Origin: Spongilla lacustris
Taxonomy: Eukaryota > Porifera > Demospongiae > Spongillida > Spongillidae
Direction: 5' to 3'
Length of the DNA stretch: 64,000 bases
NCBI GenBank assembly: GCA_949361645.1
Contig: OX442425.1
Coordinates: forward strand, 5,566,884 to 5,630,883
Under the pieces are notes generated by a model. The model did not search any database, had not been told where the DNA came from, and was given only the letters and a program-made list of their open reading frames with translations. This document shows positions 9,598 through 20,991 of the stretch, one piece after another (the first letter of the stretch is position 1; each line of letters starts with the position of its first letter). The translations under genes were made by a program, and so were the position numbers.

Positions 9598-11762
9598 TAG
9601 GCACTTTAATAAATTTTTCAAAATGAATAAAACTAGGACGTTTATGCATAGCCTAAAAGAGCAAATTGAATGCATCAAAAATATGCTTTTGCCACGGAAA
9701 ACAGATTACTATTTCAAAAGTTATAACGTTTCAAACATTGTGTCGCGGGTGACTAACAATGTACGCAATGTGAATGGACCGCGATATAAAAAACTGTGAC
9801 CGCTTGACTTCTCCATGCAGCTACTGTAAAAGTATTCAAGATAATGATGCCACAATTGCATAAAATACAACATAGGTACTCTTTATAAGGTTCACAGGGT
9901 CAAATACACATTACATCTAAATTTAGGTATCTCATTATATAATTAAGCTGTCAATACTGCAATAGCCCGTATAGCGATATCATAATGTTCTTCCCTATTT
10001 ATTCACATTCATCATCCTTCCAATGCGTAATAATTACTTTGAGACTTCCTTGATTGATTTACACATATATGTCCATTGTATAGCACATTTTGATGATCCA
10101 CATACCATAGGTGTTCAATATACAGACCATTAATAACTGATCACGCCCATAGCCATTGAAACATCAGGAGAGAGCTTGACCATCACCTTAGGCAGGCATC
10201 GGGAGAGTGCAATGCCTACACTTACTTGCTACAAAGGCTATCAGTTGCAGTACAATGTGGAAATGCTGCTTCTATTATGGATTCTGTGGGCCAGCATGCA
10301 GTGGTAGACTTTTTTCTGTATCTTTTTACTAGTATAGTTACATAGTGTGCATTGTTTATGCTTACCTTTATTATTTTATTATTACAAATAACTGACACGT
10401 TGGATAAAACGCTTTAATAATATTACATTAAATTTTTTTTCATTATGAGATATTAGGAAACTCATTTGATAATTCCACTTCCATCTGCCACATATTGCAA
10501 CTTCTTTTCTATCTTTCTCCTTGAACTGTTCTCCTTCTTTAGAATCTTATCTTTAAGTTGCTGATCAGTCTTGCAATATGGAAATGTTTACTAACTAACT
10601 TTACTCTCTGAGCTTGTCTGATGCAAAATTTAACCAGGCTATATTTTCTTGCTTGTTCTGAGAGTGTGCACACAACCACTGCATTGTTCCATTCATTTTA
10701 CATCTTAGTTTTCATCATTTAACATTAGATGCTTTTCTATAAAGGCAATCAGCCAGGCCAAGGGTGCATCGTGTTCAGCAAACATACTTGGTGAACAATG
10801 GATGGTGATAGATGAGCTAAAGTACCTTCAAGATAGCCATGCAACTGTGTCTATATATTACACATATTACACCTTTAAGTAGCTAGTGTACTACAATATC
10901 TATTATCTTATCTTATCTTGTTCTGTTGTAGCATGCAGAATTTTGTACTTCAAGCTTCAGGGTGAGCAGTAATTTTCAAACCGCTATTTGATCCAAAGCT
11001 ACTTCAATAACTGGGCATATGCTGGTTATGGGTAGATGTATTTGTCAACGTTACTGCATATAGCTAGGATACACTAACATGAAAATATTGTCTTGAAAAA
11101 TACGCTGTGTGGGCACCATCATATTTTGATGATTGAGCTGTTTTTAATGATATGACGGTCCATGCTGTACAATACTTTCCATAACTAACGCGTGCCTTGA
11201 CGAATTCGGTGCGTATTAAATAGAACTATCACACAACTCTTTGACAAATAAACAAAATAGATTGTCTATGCGTTGAAAATACAAAAAGTAAGTTTAATTC
11301 CCAGGGCTCTAACACAGAAATACCAGGTTAAGCATTATTATGTCAAGCTCTAAGCAATCCAACAGTAAACACCTGAGCCGATAAATGGACCCTTGGGCAC
11401 CATCCAAAGCTCATGAAATTTTATCCTGATATAGGCTAAGACCTAATAAACATGGGAAACGCTTCCTCAAGTGAGTGCTTTAAGAATCTAGGGAATGGCT
11501 AATCGCGACCGATTACTATTGAATTCAACGAGGCACACAAAATACCGCCGTATGCTGGCTTACATTTAGATACCAATAGTGTATCGGGCAACCCCTTTTG
11601 TTCTGTATTCTAGCAATAAAGTCCTAAATACCTTGCAAACAACTTTACGAAGCGCGCGTCTTCTTAAGCACTCTTTAAGAAATCCTAAATACGGTCACAA
11701 TTTTCGACGAGATTTAGATCACCAGTTTCCGCCTACGCAAACGCAATTTATTAAAGTACCTA
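9598..11762. mobile_element. 2.1 kb DNA transposon, copy 1, with TIRs and 7-bp duplication
   Basis: The ends are 'taggcactttaataaa' at 9,598 and 'tttattaaagtaccta' at 11,762, an inverted repeat with one mismatch. The flanks carry 'gttgtgt' at 9,591-9,597 and 11,763-11,769, a 7-bp direct repeat consistent with target duplication. A second copy, about 95% identical by eye, lies at 28,774-30,890. On the minus strand at about 10,440-10,800, short open stretches ('KKENSSRRKIEKKLQ' before a stop, 'MQWLCAHSQNKQENIAW') resemble in order and composition the C-terminal part of the large transposase at 32,650-35,475 ('TLAWLSNKTKQEQDKI', 'RHRLEKKLRN'). I therefore read it as a decayed or non-autonomous relative. 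No intact frame remains. It lies between the peptide-gene fragment and the promoter of the intact peptide gene. Confidence 0.8.
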
Positions 11763-11933
11763 GTTGTGTGCTTCCACTTGTATCCGACATTTATACAGTT
11801 GCATGCACGTATAGAGAGACTCAACCTTTTGTATACTAATTACCCACCTAGCTGCACCCAAGTGCGTTAAACTATGACAACACATGTCAGGAGTTATGTA
11901 CATACTTAGATGTAATCTATTCATTCATGCGTG

Positions 11934-11943
11934 CTATATAAAG
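11934..11943 (+). promoter_or_regulatory. TATA box of the Cys-rich peptide gene
   Basis: 'ctatataaag' lies about 50 bp before the ATG at 11,993 and sits in a block (about 11,835-11,985) conserved with 13,800-13,960 upstream of the pseudogene copy. Conservation includes 'aagtagtcccgt' and 'acttggtgttc'. This spacing suits a short 5' leader. Confidence 0.6.
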
Positions 11944-11992
11944 TAGTCCCGTACTTGGTGTTCCATTCACAATAGAACAAGGACCGCCGGAG

Positions 11993-12232
11993 ATGAGACT
12001 ACAACTAGCTTGTGCGCTTTTGGTGATTGCTGCTTGCGTGATCGCTATTACAGCTGTGGACAATAGCGATGTTGATGATAGTGGGCGAGTAGCCCGTGAC
12101 GGACCGCCGGGACCGGTACCTGGCCGTCATCACTGCGATAAGCACAGATGCTATCGTTGCCGACAAGGCGAGGGACGACACCATCATTGCGAGCGCGAAT
12201 GCAAAGGATGTTATGTACGTATATATGTGTAG
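11993..12232 (+). CDS. Secreted six-cysteine, His-rich peptide precursor (79 aa)
   Basis: Residues 1-21 form a clear signal peptide (hydrophobic core 'LLVIAACVIAITA'). An acidic stretch follows ('VDNSDVDDSG'), ending in R-V-A-R, a furin-type R-x-x-R processing site at about 32-35. The predicted mature part of about 44 residues is basic, has seven histidines and six cysteines spaced C-x4-C-x2-C-x10-C-x3-C-x2-C, and ends 'CYVRIYV'. The signal-acidic propeptide-cationic Cys-rich layout is that of many animal defence or signalling peptides. I recognise no family, so defence, metal binding or venom-like roles are all open. The gene appears to be a single exon; the start is the only ATG after the TATA box at 11,934. 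A 3' fragment (8,858) and a pseudogene (13,965) lie on either side on the same strand. Confidence 0.72.
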   Translation: MRLQLACALLVIAACVIAITAVDNSDVDDSGRVARDGPPGPVPGRHHCDKHRCYRCRQGEGRHHHCERECKGCYVRIYV

Positions 12233-13700
12233 CCAGCTTAAGTGTAACCTCTCTCCTCCCCACCCATGCGCTTCCATGCATTTGTCAATGAACGGCAGTA
12301 AAACCGGATCGATGAAATGTCATTCATTGTGAGCTGCTGCAAGGATGAGGAGCTTCCCTCATAAGAGCTTGGCATTGGAACTTAAAGTACTAGTTTTATG
12401 CTGCCATTTTGCTGTATTTTTTTATTATAATATAATGCAGACCTGATAAATGATTTTTTTTTTCAACAAAAACTTAAATGCATATCGCGAAATGCATGTA
12501 TACAGACCGACTGAGATTCGTTTCAGCCACGAATGTCTGCGTATAGAACACTTACATGCACATGTACATGTAGCAGCATTCGAAGTCACGTGCATGCATG
12601 CACCATTCGAACATGAAGTACGTGTTACTTAAAAAATTAAAAAAATGACCGTACGAAGTTAACAAACTCGCAAGAGATGCCCATGCATAACTATGTGCAC
12701 AACTTATACTATTTATGTTTTATCACTGGTGCATGGTCCAGTTTCTAGTGCGCACTACTTACAGCGGCCCATTCCAGCGACCGACTGTGGCTTTTGTTAC
12801 ATTTGGGTAGAGTGGGCAGTAATGTATATACATCGTATGTAAAAGTCCAAATATATATGCAAGATTGCCGGTCCAACATCCTAACTTGAATTGGATGGAC
12901 TGAGAGTCTGTGTAAAAGCTAGTGCTTGGTTTGATGAAACAATGTAACGCACTAGCATGCAATATGCATGCATGGTGGAATGAAGAAAGAGCAATTACGT
13001 ATATTTCTCAGTATAGCCAGCTGCAATATAGCAGATACCAGTCATACACCACTCCGAAGGAGTGTGCCGCACTCAAGAAGTGCCTGACGCCAGCAGTCCT
13101 GCTCGTTCCAGTGTTCCTCTACATAATTTTGCAGCTAGCCCATGCATGCACAATCTTCAATCTCAACTCCGGAATGAGAAATGTTTTGGTCCAGAACTCG
13201 GTCCAAAGATGCTAATCCCCCACCCCCAAAACTGCTCTAGCGTACAAAAGATTATGTAGCTCTGGAAAGGGGGGAAAGTTTACTATACCGGTCAAGGAAA
13301 GTTATAAGGGACACTCAAAGAAGTTTATAACCCGTCCTACTGGGACAGCTTACCCCATGCAGCTGGAGTGAATTTGTACTGATCCAGGCCGGGACAATTT
13401 ACACCATGCATGGTCGTATTCCTGCCAGCGTGTTTGTATAGGCTGTATACCAGGCGATTTTAACTATGTGACGAGGAATAAGCCGAGTCCGCGCTTTGAA
13501 ACAAAGCGATATAAATAAATTTGCCTGTATGCAAGCAAACACCGCGTCCATTTTTCTAATATATGGCGCCCACGCATGAGAAAGTATATGTGCATGTAAG
13601 TCGTGTGCATGGCATAATATTCCAACCGGCCATATTGGTCATGCATGTGATCGCGTAACCTCCGTACAACTTTGTATAACAATATTGCATGCATGTTTTG
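12233..13700. other. Downstream flank and spacer of the peptide gene repeat unit
   Basis: 12,233-12,830 parallels 8,930-9,590, as the 3' flank of the duplicated unit. About 13,033-13,160 ('gtgtgccgcactcaagaa', 'gttcctctacataattttg') recurs at 14,472-14,605 and in pieces at 14,926-14,975 and 16,340-16,380, so the duplication extends into the spacer. No gene is visible in it; the 97-aa and 65-aa frames at 12,922-13,259 overlap this repeated non-coding segment. Confidence 0.5.
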
Positions 13701-13964
13701 CATAACCTGTGTACGTTCACTTGTATACGAAGCTAAGCCTTATACAATTGCGGATGTGCACATTGTATACATAGGGTCAGAGATAATAGAGTTTAGCCGG
13801 TTTACGCGTTTATTATGCAAATTACCACCCTGCACCCAAGGGCTTCAAACTATGACCACGGCATGTCAGGAATTATGATATATACTTGCATGTATTCGAT
13901 TCATTCATACGCGCTATACATGTATAAAGTAGTCCCGTCCCATACTTGGTGTTCAATTCACAAT

Positions 13965-14100
13965 TGACTACAACTGACTTGTGCACTTTTGGTGATTGCT
14001 GCTTGCGTGATCGCTATTACTACAGCTGTGGACAATAGCGATGTTGATGATAGTGGACGAGTAGCCCGTGACGGACCTGGAGGCTGGAGGTGACCATCCT
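13965..14100 (+). pseudogene. Peptide-gene pseudogene: start codon lost, Cys region missing
   Basis: The upstream block (13,800-13,960) and the signal/propeptide coding part match the gene at 11,993. A deletion of about 25 bp just before the start removes the ATG. A 3-bp insertion (an extra 'act') sits in the signal region, and after the processing-site codons the frame ends early at a TGA near 14,090. All six cysteine codons are absent. The 3' flank then resumes as in the intact copy and is itself interrupted by a small MITE at 14,158. It cannot make the peptide. Confidence 0.75.
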
Positions 14101-14157
14101 CTCTCCTCCCCCACCCATGCGCTTCCACGCTTCCACGAATGAACGGCAGTATTAAAT

Positions 14158-14220
14158 TAATCTCGTCCCCAGCCTGATGTGCATTCCGCTGCTGCGTATG
14201 TGGGTCTGGGGACGAGACTA
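14158..14220. mobile_element. 63-bp hairpin MITE, CTCGTCCCCAG ends
   Basis: Ends 'taatctcgtccccag' and 'ctggggacgagacta' are inverted. The flanks 'tattaaat' occur at about 14,150-14,157 and 14,222-14,229, an 8-bp duplication. The intact gene copy has an uninterrupted 'gaacggcagtaaaaccgg' at the same place. Its ends resemble those of the 585-bp MITE at 31,001. Confidence 0.75.
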
Positions 14221-14469
14221 ATATTAAATACCGGACTGATGAAATATCACCTGTTGTGAGCTGCTGCAATCGTGTGGAGCTTCCCGCATAAGAGCTTGGC
14301 ACTAGAACTTTTAGTGCTGCCATTTTATTAATGCAGACAAATGTTTTTTTTTCTTTTTTTCAACAAAAAGGTGAATAAATCGTTAGCTTTATGTGCATAT
14401 CTCGCGCAATGCAAACAAGACACTGATGTGATCAAAATCCAATTCAACGATCTCTGAAAGGAATGTAGG

Positions 14470-14998
14470 AGGTACCACTTTCGAAGGTGTGTGCCGCACT
14501 CAAGAATTCAAAGTGCATGCATGACGCCATACTAAAATTAAATGCATTCTCCGGTCTTTCCAGTGTTCCTCTACATAATTTTGCAGCCCATGCACAATCT
14601 TCTCAGCTAGTGCTAATATAAGCTCTCATGAGTGTTAGCCTAGGCCTTTGGTAGCTATAAATTATCCATTATGTGCAGAGACTGGAATATAAAACACTCA
14701 GTTTCAGTCTATCATTTAATAAATCAAATACAGATGAGAAACCGGCCTTGCATGGACACTTCTCGATCCACTGTGACTCAGTGCCGTCATAGATCAGCAG
14801 ATTTATCATCAACCAGGCTGTTATTTATAATTGTCCTGTTATAATTATGTGACCTACCTGTCATGCAAAGAAATGTTTAGGTCCAGAACTCAAGTCTGAA
14901 ACTCAAAGTACTCTTTGCATGTGTGCTGCACTCAGAAGTGCCCGACGCCAGACTAAATTAAAAACATACCAGAAGTCAATTTTCATAACAATGAAATC

Positions 14999-15030
<32 letters not shown>

Positions 15031-16540
15031 CTGCAAAATGTCATGGTATTGCAAAGGAAGTGAAAAGGTATAATATTAATAACCTCACTGTCTCTTCACT
15101 TGATGGATTGTAATACTGTCAAAAATATTGACATCTTCGAAGCAAAAATCAATTGTTGAGACAGTTATCCATACAGACAGTGACATGATGCCACTATTCA
15201 AATGTGCATGTCTGTTTTCTCTGGTTGAAAAGCTATTAATAGCACAAGGCACTGTACATGCATGTAGTAATCAGTACCACACACCACTGTTAAGTTGTAT
15301 ATTTTCATTCTCATTAAGAGAGGTAGTTACCTACAATCAATACTTAAGGGGGTGACTTTGACTTTGATATGCTAATACACGGGATGTCTGAATCATCTGG
15401 TTCCCAGACTGCTTCATCTCCAGGTGAGCATGTATGTAATGGGTGTGCTGGTTTACAGGTACAGGAGAACCTGTGGAACCTGCCATTAATGTTCACCTAA
15501 GTTGGTTGGTCACCTCTGCATACTGGCCACATAACTAAAGTCATGAGTATGTGCATGGCTGCTCTACAAAACGTTCTGAGTTAGGCAGCCATGTCCATTT
15601 ATGTTTGGTCCTGAGGTGACCACTTTAAACATGTTCCACTGTCCAAGAAGTTTGAGGTATGAGGGTAGCACCTGCTGCACCTACTGCACAGTGGTTGCCA
15701 AGTGATCACTTCCTGGAGCTTATCCATGGCAGTATAAAACCTTAACACTCCAATGTTTTATTGTCGTATAATATCGATGTTTTATCGCTGCGTGCTGTTC
15801 GTTCTTATATTTTTTAATACGTTATATACATGTATCATACTTTACCCCCCAAAGTATTAATTGTCTCGTCCAAGATGTGCTCCCCCTTTTGGAGAAAGTA
15901 AAAAGTTCGGCTATTAAATTATGCTTTTGCATGACTTTATACGTTGTTTGGAAGTAATATAAGTCAGCTATTTCACATACATATATATATATATTTGTAA
16001 ACGAGACATTTAATCATGATCGGATCGAACCATACATCGATCCGTTACGACGATTCAGTTATTTCTGGTGATTTCTTAGCGGCTCTTTTTTTCTCTTTGA
16101 TCGCACACTAGCTAGCTTACATGCACTGTGTTTCGCCATTAGTCGCATATCCTTGCAATAACGGTGCATTTTTACAATTGTCTAAACGAACATTTAAAAA
16201 TTCAATTAGATGTTGAAACGCTATCATGCTCCACGTCTAACCTTACGACAATAATTCCTAGAGGGAGACATTCATTCCTAGGCACCAACGTCCTGGGGGA
16301 CAATCGTGCCTAGGAATGAATATCCGGGGAGACATGCCTCCGACACCTCCACATAATTATGCAGCCCATACACAATCCTCTCAGCTCCTGATGGACAAAC
16401 AACACCAAATTGCTATGCAGAATGAAATAGTCATAAGTTATCCACTTATTAGTGATTTGGTACAGACACTTACCTACCTATAATTATGCTAAGTATTACA
16501 AGCGCACTACATGTAGGTTCAAAGATACTGAGAGCTCTTG
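14470..16540. other. Spacer with poly-C tract and a small hairpin
   Basis: Contains repeated peptide-gene flank at 14,472-14,605, a run of about 29 C at 15,002-15,031 and a (TA)n run at about 15,980-15,994. A short inverted repeat lies at about 16,270-16,322 ('attcattcctaggca' and its complement). No convincing coding segment. Confidence 0.45.
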
Positions 16541-16542
16541 TC

Positions 16543-18064
16543 AAGGGGTAGGGAAGCTGTAGAAGCTTTTCTTAGTTGACTCAGGTCCTTAATGACATCT
16601 ATAGCATGCAGGCTAAACTTGCATCTAGTGAGAGCTAATGCCACAGCCATCCTCTTAAGATGCTTTCAGTTTTAACTAATGCTGATGCACATAAGTATAA
16701 TTATAATTCAGCATGCATATTATAGTTAACTGTAGCCGTGTACCTAAATGTAATGTTGTGTACAGTAATAAATTTACATATTACATTACAATACAAAATA
16801 ATACATTACCACATAGTATATGAACAATTAAGATAATATTTCAAATGTTAGAAGTGAAGGAAATTTAAAAAAAAATGGCAAATGTGAAGCAAGTCACCTC
16901 ACAGAATAATGAAAAAAAAAATACGCAGAATAATACATATACAAGTACACATTACAGTAAACTAAATAACTATACCAAACAAGTACATGGTTGGCTTCCT
17001 AGTTTGCAAAGCTCTAGTATTCTGGCACATCAGTGTAATGCTCAGGTGGAAATATTTTGAGGCTATACCACCTCAGGCCAGAAGCAACATGCCTAGATGG
17101 CTAGCTTCTTTAGTTATTGCCCAGTGTCATCTGCCCATGCCTCAGCTTGGTTTCCAGTCATGACAACGCCCCAGATCAACTTATACATGAATTACCTCTG
17201 GAGCCACCTGCATGTGCTGGGAATGGATGCTTCACAAAACATCTGTTGTTGCCTTCTGTCCTTCTTATACATCATGCTTTTGCATTATCTGTACAATGCA
17301 TTGAGAAATATTACTATTATTATTATTGATATTTATAAATATAGGATTACAAGCAAAGCATACACAAAGGTAACTATTAGCACAATGTAAACTTATTAAA
17401 CACAGTTCAAATACGTCTATTCATGGGCCAACTCCCTTCCCATGATGGCCCTTGCCACTGACCTCACCAGTGACAAGTTGAGATGGCCATAAATATCCAC
17501 AACCATTTTTGGTTTGGGAATTGACCGGCTAACAGCAGCAGGGATGCCAAGTGGGAGAATAGACTTAGTGCTTCCTGCCCCCAGTTTTCTTACGTTTCGA
17601 CCGCCAGGGGGATACACGTCCACCCCAACTCCTGGCACTTTGTATTGATATTGTTAGCAGCATGCTTCCTATTTTCAGCCACATGGGCTGCTGCTAATAC
17701 TAGAGCTTTGCTAGGAAGCCAACCATGTACTTGCTTCACATTTGCATATTTAAAAAATTTCCTTCACTTCTAACATTTGAAATATTATCTTCATTCTTCA
17801 TATACTATGTGGTAATGTATGATTTTGTATTGTAATGTAATATGTACATTTATTAATGTACACAATATTACATTTAGGTACACACTTACAGTTAACTATA
17901 GCATGCACAGAGAATAATAACTATACTTATGTGCATATTAGATGCATCTTAAGAGGATGGCTGTGGCATTTGCTCTCATTAGATGCAAGTTTAGCCTGCA
18001 TGCTATAAATGTCATTAAGGACATGAGTCAACTGTGAAAAGCTTCTACAGCTTCCCTACCCCTT
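16543..18064. repeat. 1.5 kb inverted repeat (foldback) around a retroelement fragment
   Basis: The left arm (about 16,543-17,020) begins 'aaggggtagggaagctgtag'. The right arm (about 17,680-18,064) ends with the complement, 'cagcttccctacccctt'. The arms match for about 370 bp at roughly 90%, for example 'tagcatgcaggctaaactt' and 'atttcaaatgttagaagtg'. The left arm carries a private insertion of about 90 bp near 16,897-16,980. The centre holds the retroelement piece at 17,417-17,700. Confidence 0.8.
17417..17700 (-). pseudogene. C-terminal fragment of a (TAA)n-associated RLE-type non-LTR retrotransposon
   Basis: Minus-strand translation gives 'AENRKHAANN', 'KCQELGWTCIPLAVE' and then, after a frame change, 'IYGHLNLSLVRSVARAIMG'. 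This matches the last part of the endonuclease-bearing ORF seen at 42,770-42,990, 43,870-44,090 and 55,750-56,016. At least one frameshift is visible. It is the only copy of this family far from the 37-56 kb cluster and lies inside the 1.5 kb foldback. Confidence 0.75.
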
Positions 18065-18273
18065 ATTACAATAATACTGTATCTATAATTCTGATACCCA
18101 AGCTCATCAACTCATGGCTAAATGGCTTGTACATAACCACCAGAAACAATTTACTTGATCAGATTTTGCAAGTAGCATTAAAGCCAGTATGCCTAATGAT
18201 ATGCAGAGAGTGATTGAAGCGTCATCTGAATAGGGGGCCTCAAGTTAGTTGTCCTCATTACCTATAGCAGAGC

Positions 18274-18935
18274 ATGCACAAAAGTGCTCTCAAAGGCGCC
18301 CTTTATAGAATCCTCCTAACCTTCCAGTATGGCTGGAATCCTCCTAACCTTCTGTCCCTGTGGGAGCCTGTGGCCAACATTTTACGATTGAACATGCTTA
18401 AAGCTGTCCCCGAGTTGTCTTTGTGTTTTTGTTCGATACAATTTTGTTCAATGCAAAATATCACTGCCCAACTGATGGAGGAGGTATGTTTCGATGTAGA
18501 TATTGAGCCTTCATTACAGCCTATTTCATATGAGGTGCTGCACTACAAGACAGCCAACACAGATGACGGTGCCAGATTCGATATTGCTGCTTCAAACTTC
18601 TCGGGCAAGGATAGACAGTGATATTTATTTGATGTAAGAGTTCTTAATCCCTTTGCATGGAGCTACTTCAACTCGTCTGTACCTCAGTGCTACTGTAAAC
18701 TATGAATGGGAAAAACGCCGAGCACATGATTCGAGAAATCGAACACAGCACCTTTTCTCCACTTGCTTTTTCTGCCTCGGGTGGTATTGGGACCCATGCT
18801 ACCATCGTTAATGAGAGACTAGCCTCACTCCTTGCCGAGAAATATGTTAAGTCCTATTGTCAGACGATTCTCTGTTTCAGATGCCCACTGAACTTCTCAC
18901 TACTTTATTCAGCTATAATTTGTTTTTAGTGGAGC
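18274..18935 (+). pseudogene. C-terminal endonuclease-like fragment of a second RT element family
   Basis: Frames give 'QLMEEVCFDVDIEPSLQP', 'TANTDDGARFDIAA', a stop, 'FDVRVLNPFAWSY' and then, in another frame, 'IREIEHSTFSPLAFSASGG' and 'FRCPLNFSLLYSAI'. This block order is common at the C-terminus of animal reverse-transcriptase elements: acidic 'D..EP.LQP', then 'AR.DI..' and 'FDVRV.NP', a likely PD-(D/E)xK-type nuclease, then 'EHG.FTPL.FS..GG'. It has stops and at least one frameshift. A related fragment lies on the minus strand at 27,530-27,805. Confidence 0.65.
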
Positions 18936-19046
18936 AGATCTATGGCACTACAAACTGGCACGTTCCAGGGCGAGATTAGACATTGACAGCATTGTGTTCA
19001 AAATTAAAAAACAAAATTAAACGATCACAATTAAACTGATAGAAAG

Positions 19047-19058
19047 AAAAAAAAAAAA
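19047..19058 (-). terminator. RNA polymerase III T-run terminator of tRNA-Gly
   Basis: On the minus strand the tRNA is followed within 8-10 bases by a run of 12 T, the normal stop signal for RNA polymerase III. Confidence 0.75.
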
Positions 19059-19065
19059 TTACGGA

Positions 19066-19137
19066 TGCGTTGGCCGGGAATCGAACCCGGATCTATTGCT
19101 TGGAAGGCAACAATGCTAACCATTATACCACCAACGC
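19066..19137 (-). tRNA. tRNA-Gly (anticodon TCC)
   Basis: 72 nt on the minus strand, starting 'gcgttggtgg' and ending 'ccggccaacgca' with a 7-bp acceptor stem and A as discriminator base. The T arm carries 'ggttcgattcc' (B box), the D region 'tggtataatggttagc' (A box), and the anticodon loop is 'cttccaa', giving TCC. No intron. Internal promoter elements are intact and a T-run follows, so it looks functional. Confidence 0.95.
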
Positions 19138-19139
19138 AA

Positions 19140-20850
19140 CATATACGTGGTACAATTCTCGAAGTCCATCTGCGCAACTATTCTTGTTTACATGTAGGCG
19201 TGGCTATAACGTTCGTCAAATGTCAAACTGCCCCTATACCTACGCATAGCACATCGGTCAACACTTAAATTGGGGTAGGGGGGGGGCGAGAGAGATATCG
19301 GGTGGCATTGATATAAAGTGCGTAGGGGGAAGCTGTAAAGGTGCGTATGATGCTGGTAGATTTACTAGATTGCGCCCTACTGTAATATCGTACTGTACTA
19401 CATGCATGTACATGACTATCGTACATGCAACTGAATATGGCGCAAGAGAAAAGTGCTCTCAGGCTGGAGGGACTGCCAGTTGATAACGTCTGCCGGTACA
19501 TTCTCGGAGGCGAAGTTTAGTATATATTCTGATACAGATCGAAGAACAATGGGGTGGTCGGAAGGTCTTTATTGATCTTCAGGACAAAACGTACTATTCC
19601 AGTTGCAAGTAAAAGTGAGCCGGCGAGTTATAAAATGATAGTTCGGCACTCCACGCATAATCCAGTACAGGACATGAATGGGTAAACTAAAGACTAAAGG
19701 CCTATCACGAGATATATAGACCTTGCATGAATATCATTAGGCCTGCTAGCGTCTATATATACTGCTTTCTGTACACGCCATGGATATAATGAAGTCACCG
19801 GCCGCGAAATAAGAACGCTTGCAGTGATCGCCTGCCCTATTTCTATACCGTTATAGCAGCTAGTGATTTCAGAATATGAAACCAATCAGAATCCTGGATT
19901 GAGGCTTCCAAAGACCCTACCATTGTGCTTTGCAAGTTTCAGATTCATGATTCAGATATGTTCACATTATGTTCACATGTTCACATGTTCACATTATTAT
20001 CAGGTATTGTGTTTCCGTGCATGCATCAATCATTACTCCAGAATATATTTACTCTAGCTCTTGTTCAGTTTTAGTATGCTATAGATGTTCTTCCTACCAC
20101 TGTAAATACTCTTGAAGTTGAAATCTGTATTTAAAAGTGCACACGTGCATGTGTAGTGGAAACTCAGATCAGATCATGGTTTAATTGTAATATTACTTCA
20201 ACACTGGCACTACAATGCCTCCACTCTACGTGGTATTGTTTTATATGTTCTGACCTCGCGTTTTTATTCCCGCCTAGGTCAGTAACAAGATGGCTGGTTT
20301 TAGATGGATCTGTTTTCATGGATTTTTCTACTATTTACAACCTAGCTGGTACAAGCGGATACAGACTGTCAACCCTGTTAAATTCGGTGTCTGCTTATCA
20401 TGTTGGGCCACTAATAGTTCAGACCATTGGGATGTCTAATGATGATGAACCAAATCATGTAGACTATAGGTTAGCTTTGTTTTACTTTGTAATTAATAGA
20501 TTACTGATTATATTGTACTGGTACCAACCATGGCCTCATCTTGCTATCCGTCTTTAGAAGTTACATGTACATAAAGAGATTGCCATTCAATTGTCACGTT
20601 GGAAGGCAAAGATATTTCAAACTGTGAAGTCTAAAGGCATTAGTACAACAGCTAGGTCACATAATTATAATAGGACAATTATAACTATAGCAACCAAATC
20701 GGTTATTAGTCTGTTAATCTATGACATTGAGTCACACTGAACATTAAAAATCAATGTCATATTGGTCATTTATGGGCTCTACTTAATTTATTATAAATGT
20801 AGGGTTCCATTGCTTCTTCGTTGAAGGTTCCAGTAATCCATAGTGGTACA
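19140..20850. other. Spacer; one weak open frame at 20,156-20,557
   Basis: No recognised gene. The 133-codon frame at 20,156-20,557 has no ATG at its start, and a second overlapping frame is also open, so I do not call it. The 'cgcctag/gtcag' border near 20,277 could be a splice acceptor, but nothing else supports a gene. Confidence 0.3.
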
Positions 20851-20853
20851 TTT

Positions 20854-20991
20854 CAATATGAATTGAATTAACCTCAAAGGAATTTCATTAAATTATTATT
20901 TCATGCGATTTTTGAAGTCATATGAAAGGGTCTATAATGATAAATAATAACTTAATGAAATTAATTTGAGGTTAATTCAATTCATATTCAA
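20854..20991. mobile_element. 138-bp foldback MITE
   Basis: 'caatatgaattgaattaacc' at 20,854 is mirrored by 'ggttaattcaattcatattc' ending at about 20,990. The arms match over about 48 bp with a few changes, with a 40-bp centre containing 'gaaagggtctataatga'. That central phrase recurs at about 21,197-21,212. I could not define a target duplication. Confidence 0.65.

Noticed and set aside
12922..13259. 97-aa and 65-aa frames as peptide-family members
   Set aside because: They overlap repeated non-coding flank and have no signal peptide or cysteine pattern.
18274..18460. Separate host gene starting at the ATG at 18,274
   Set aside because: The downstream part is clearly a retroelement C-terminus, and the frame ends in a stop within the nuclease-like block.
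20156..20557. 133-codon plus-strand frame
   Set aside because: No ATG at its start, no motif, and an overlapping alternative frame is equally open.
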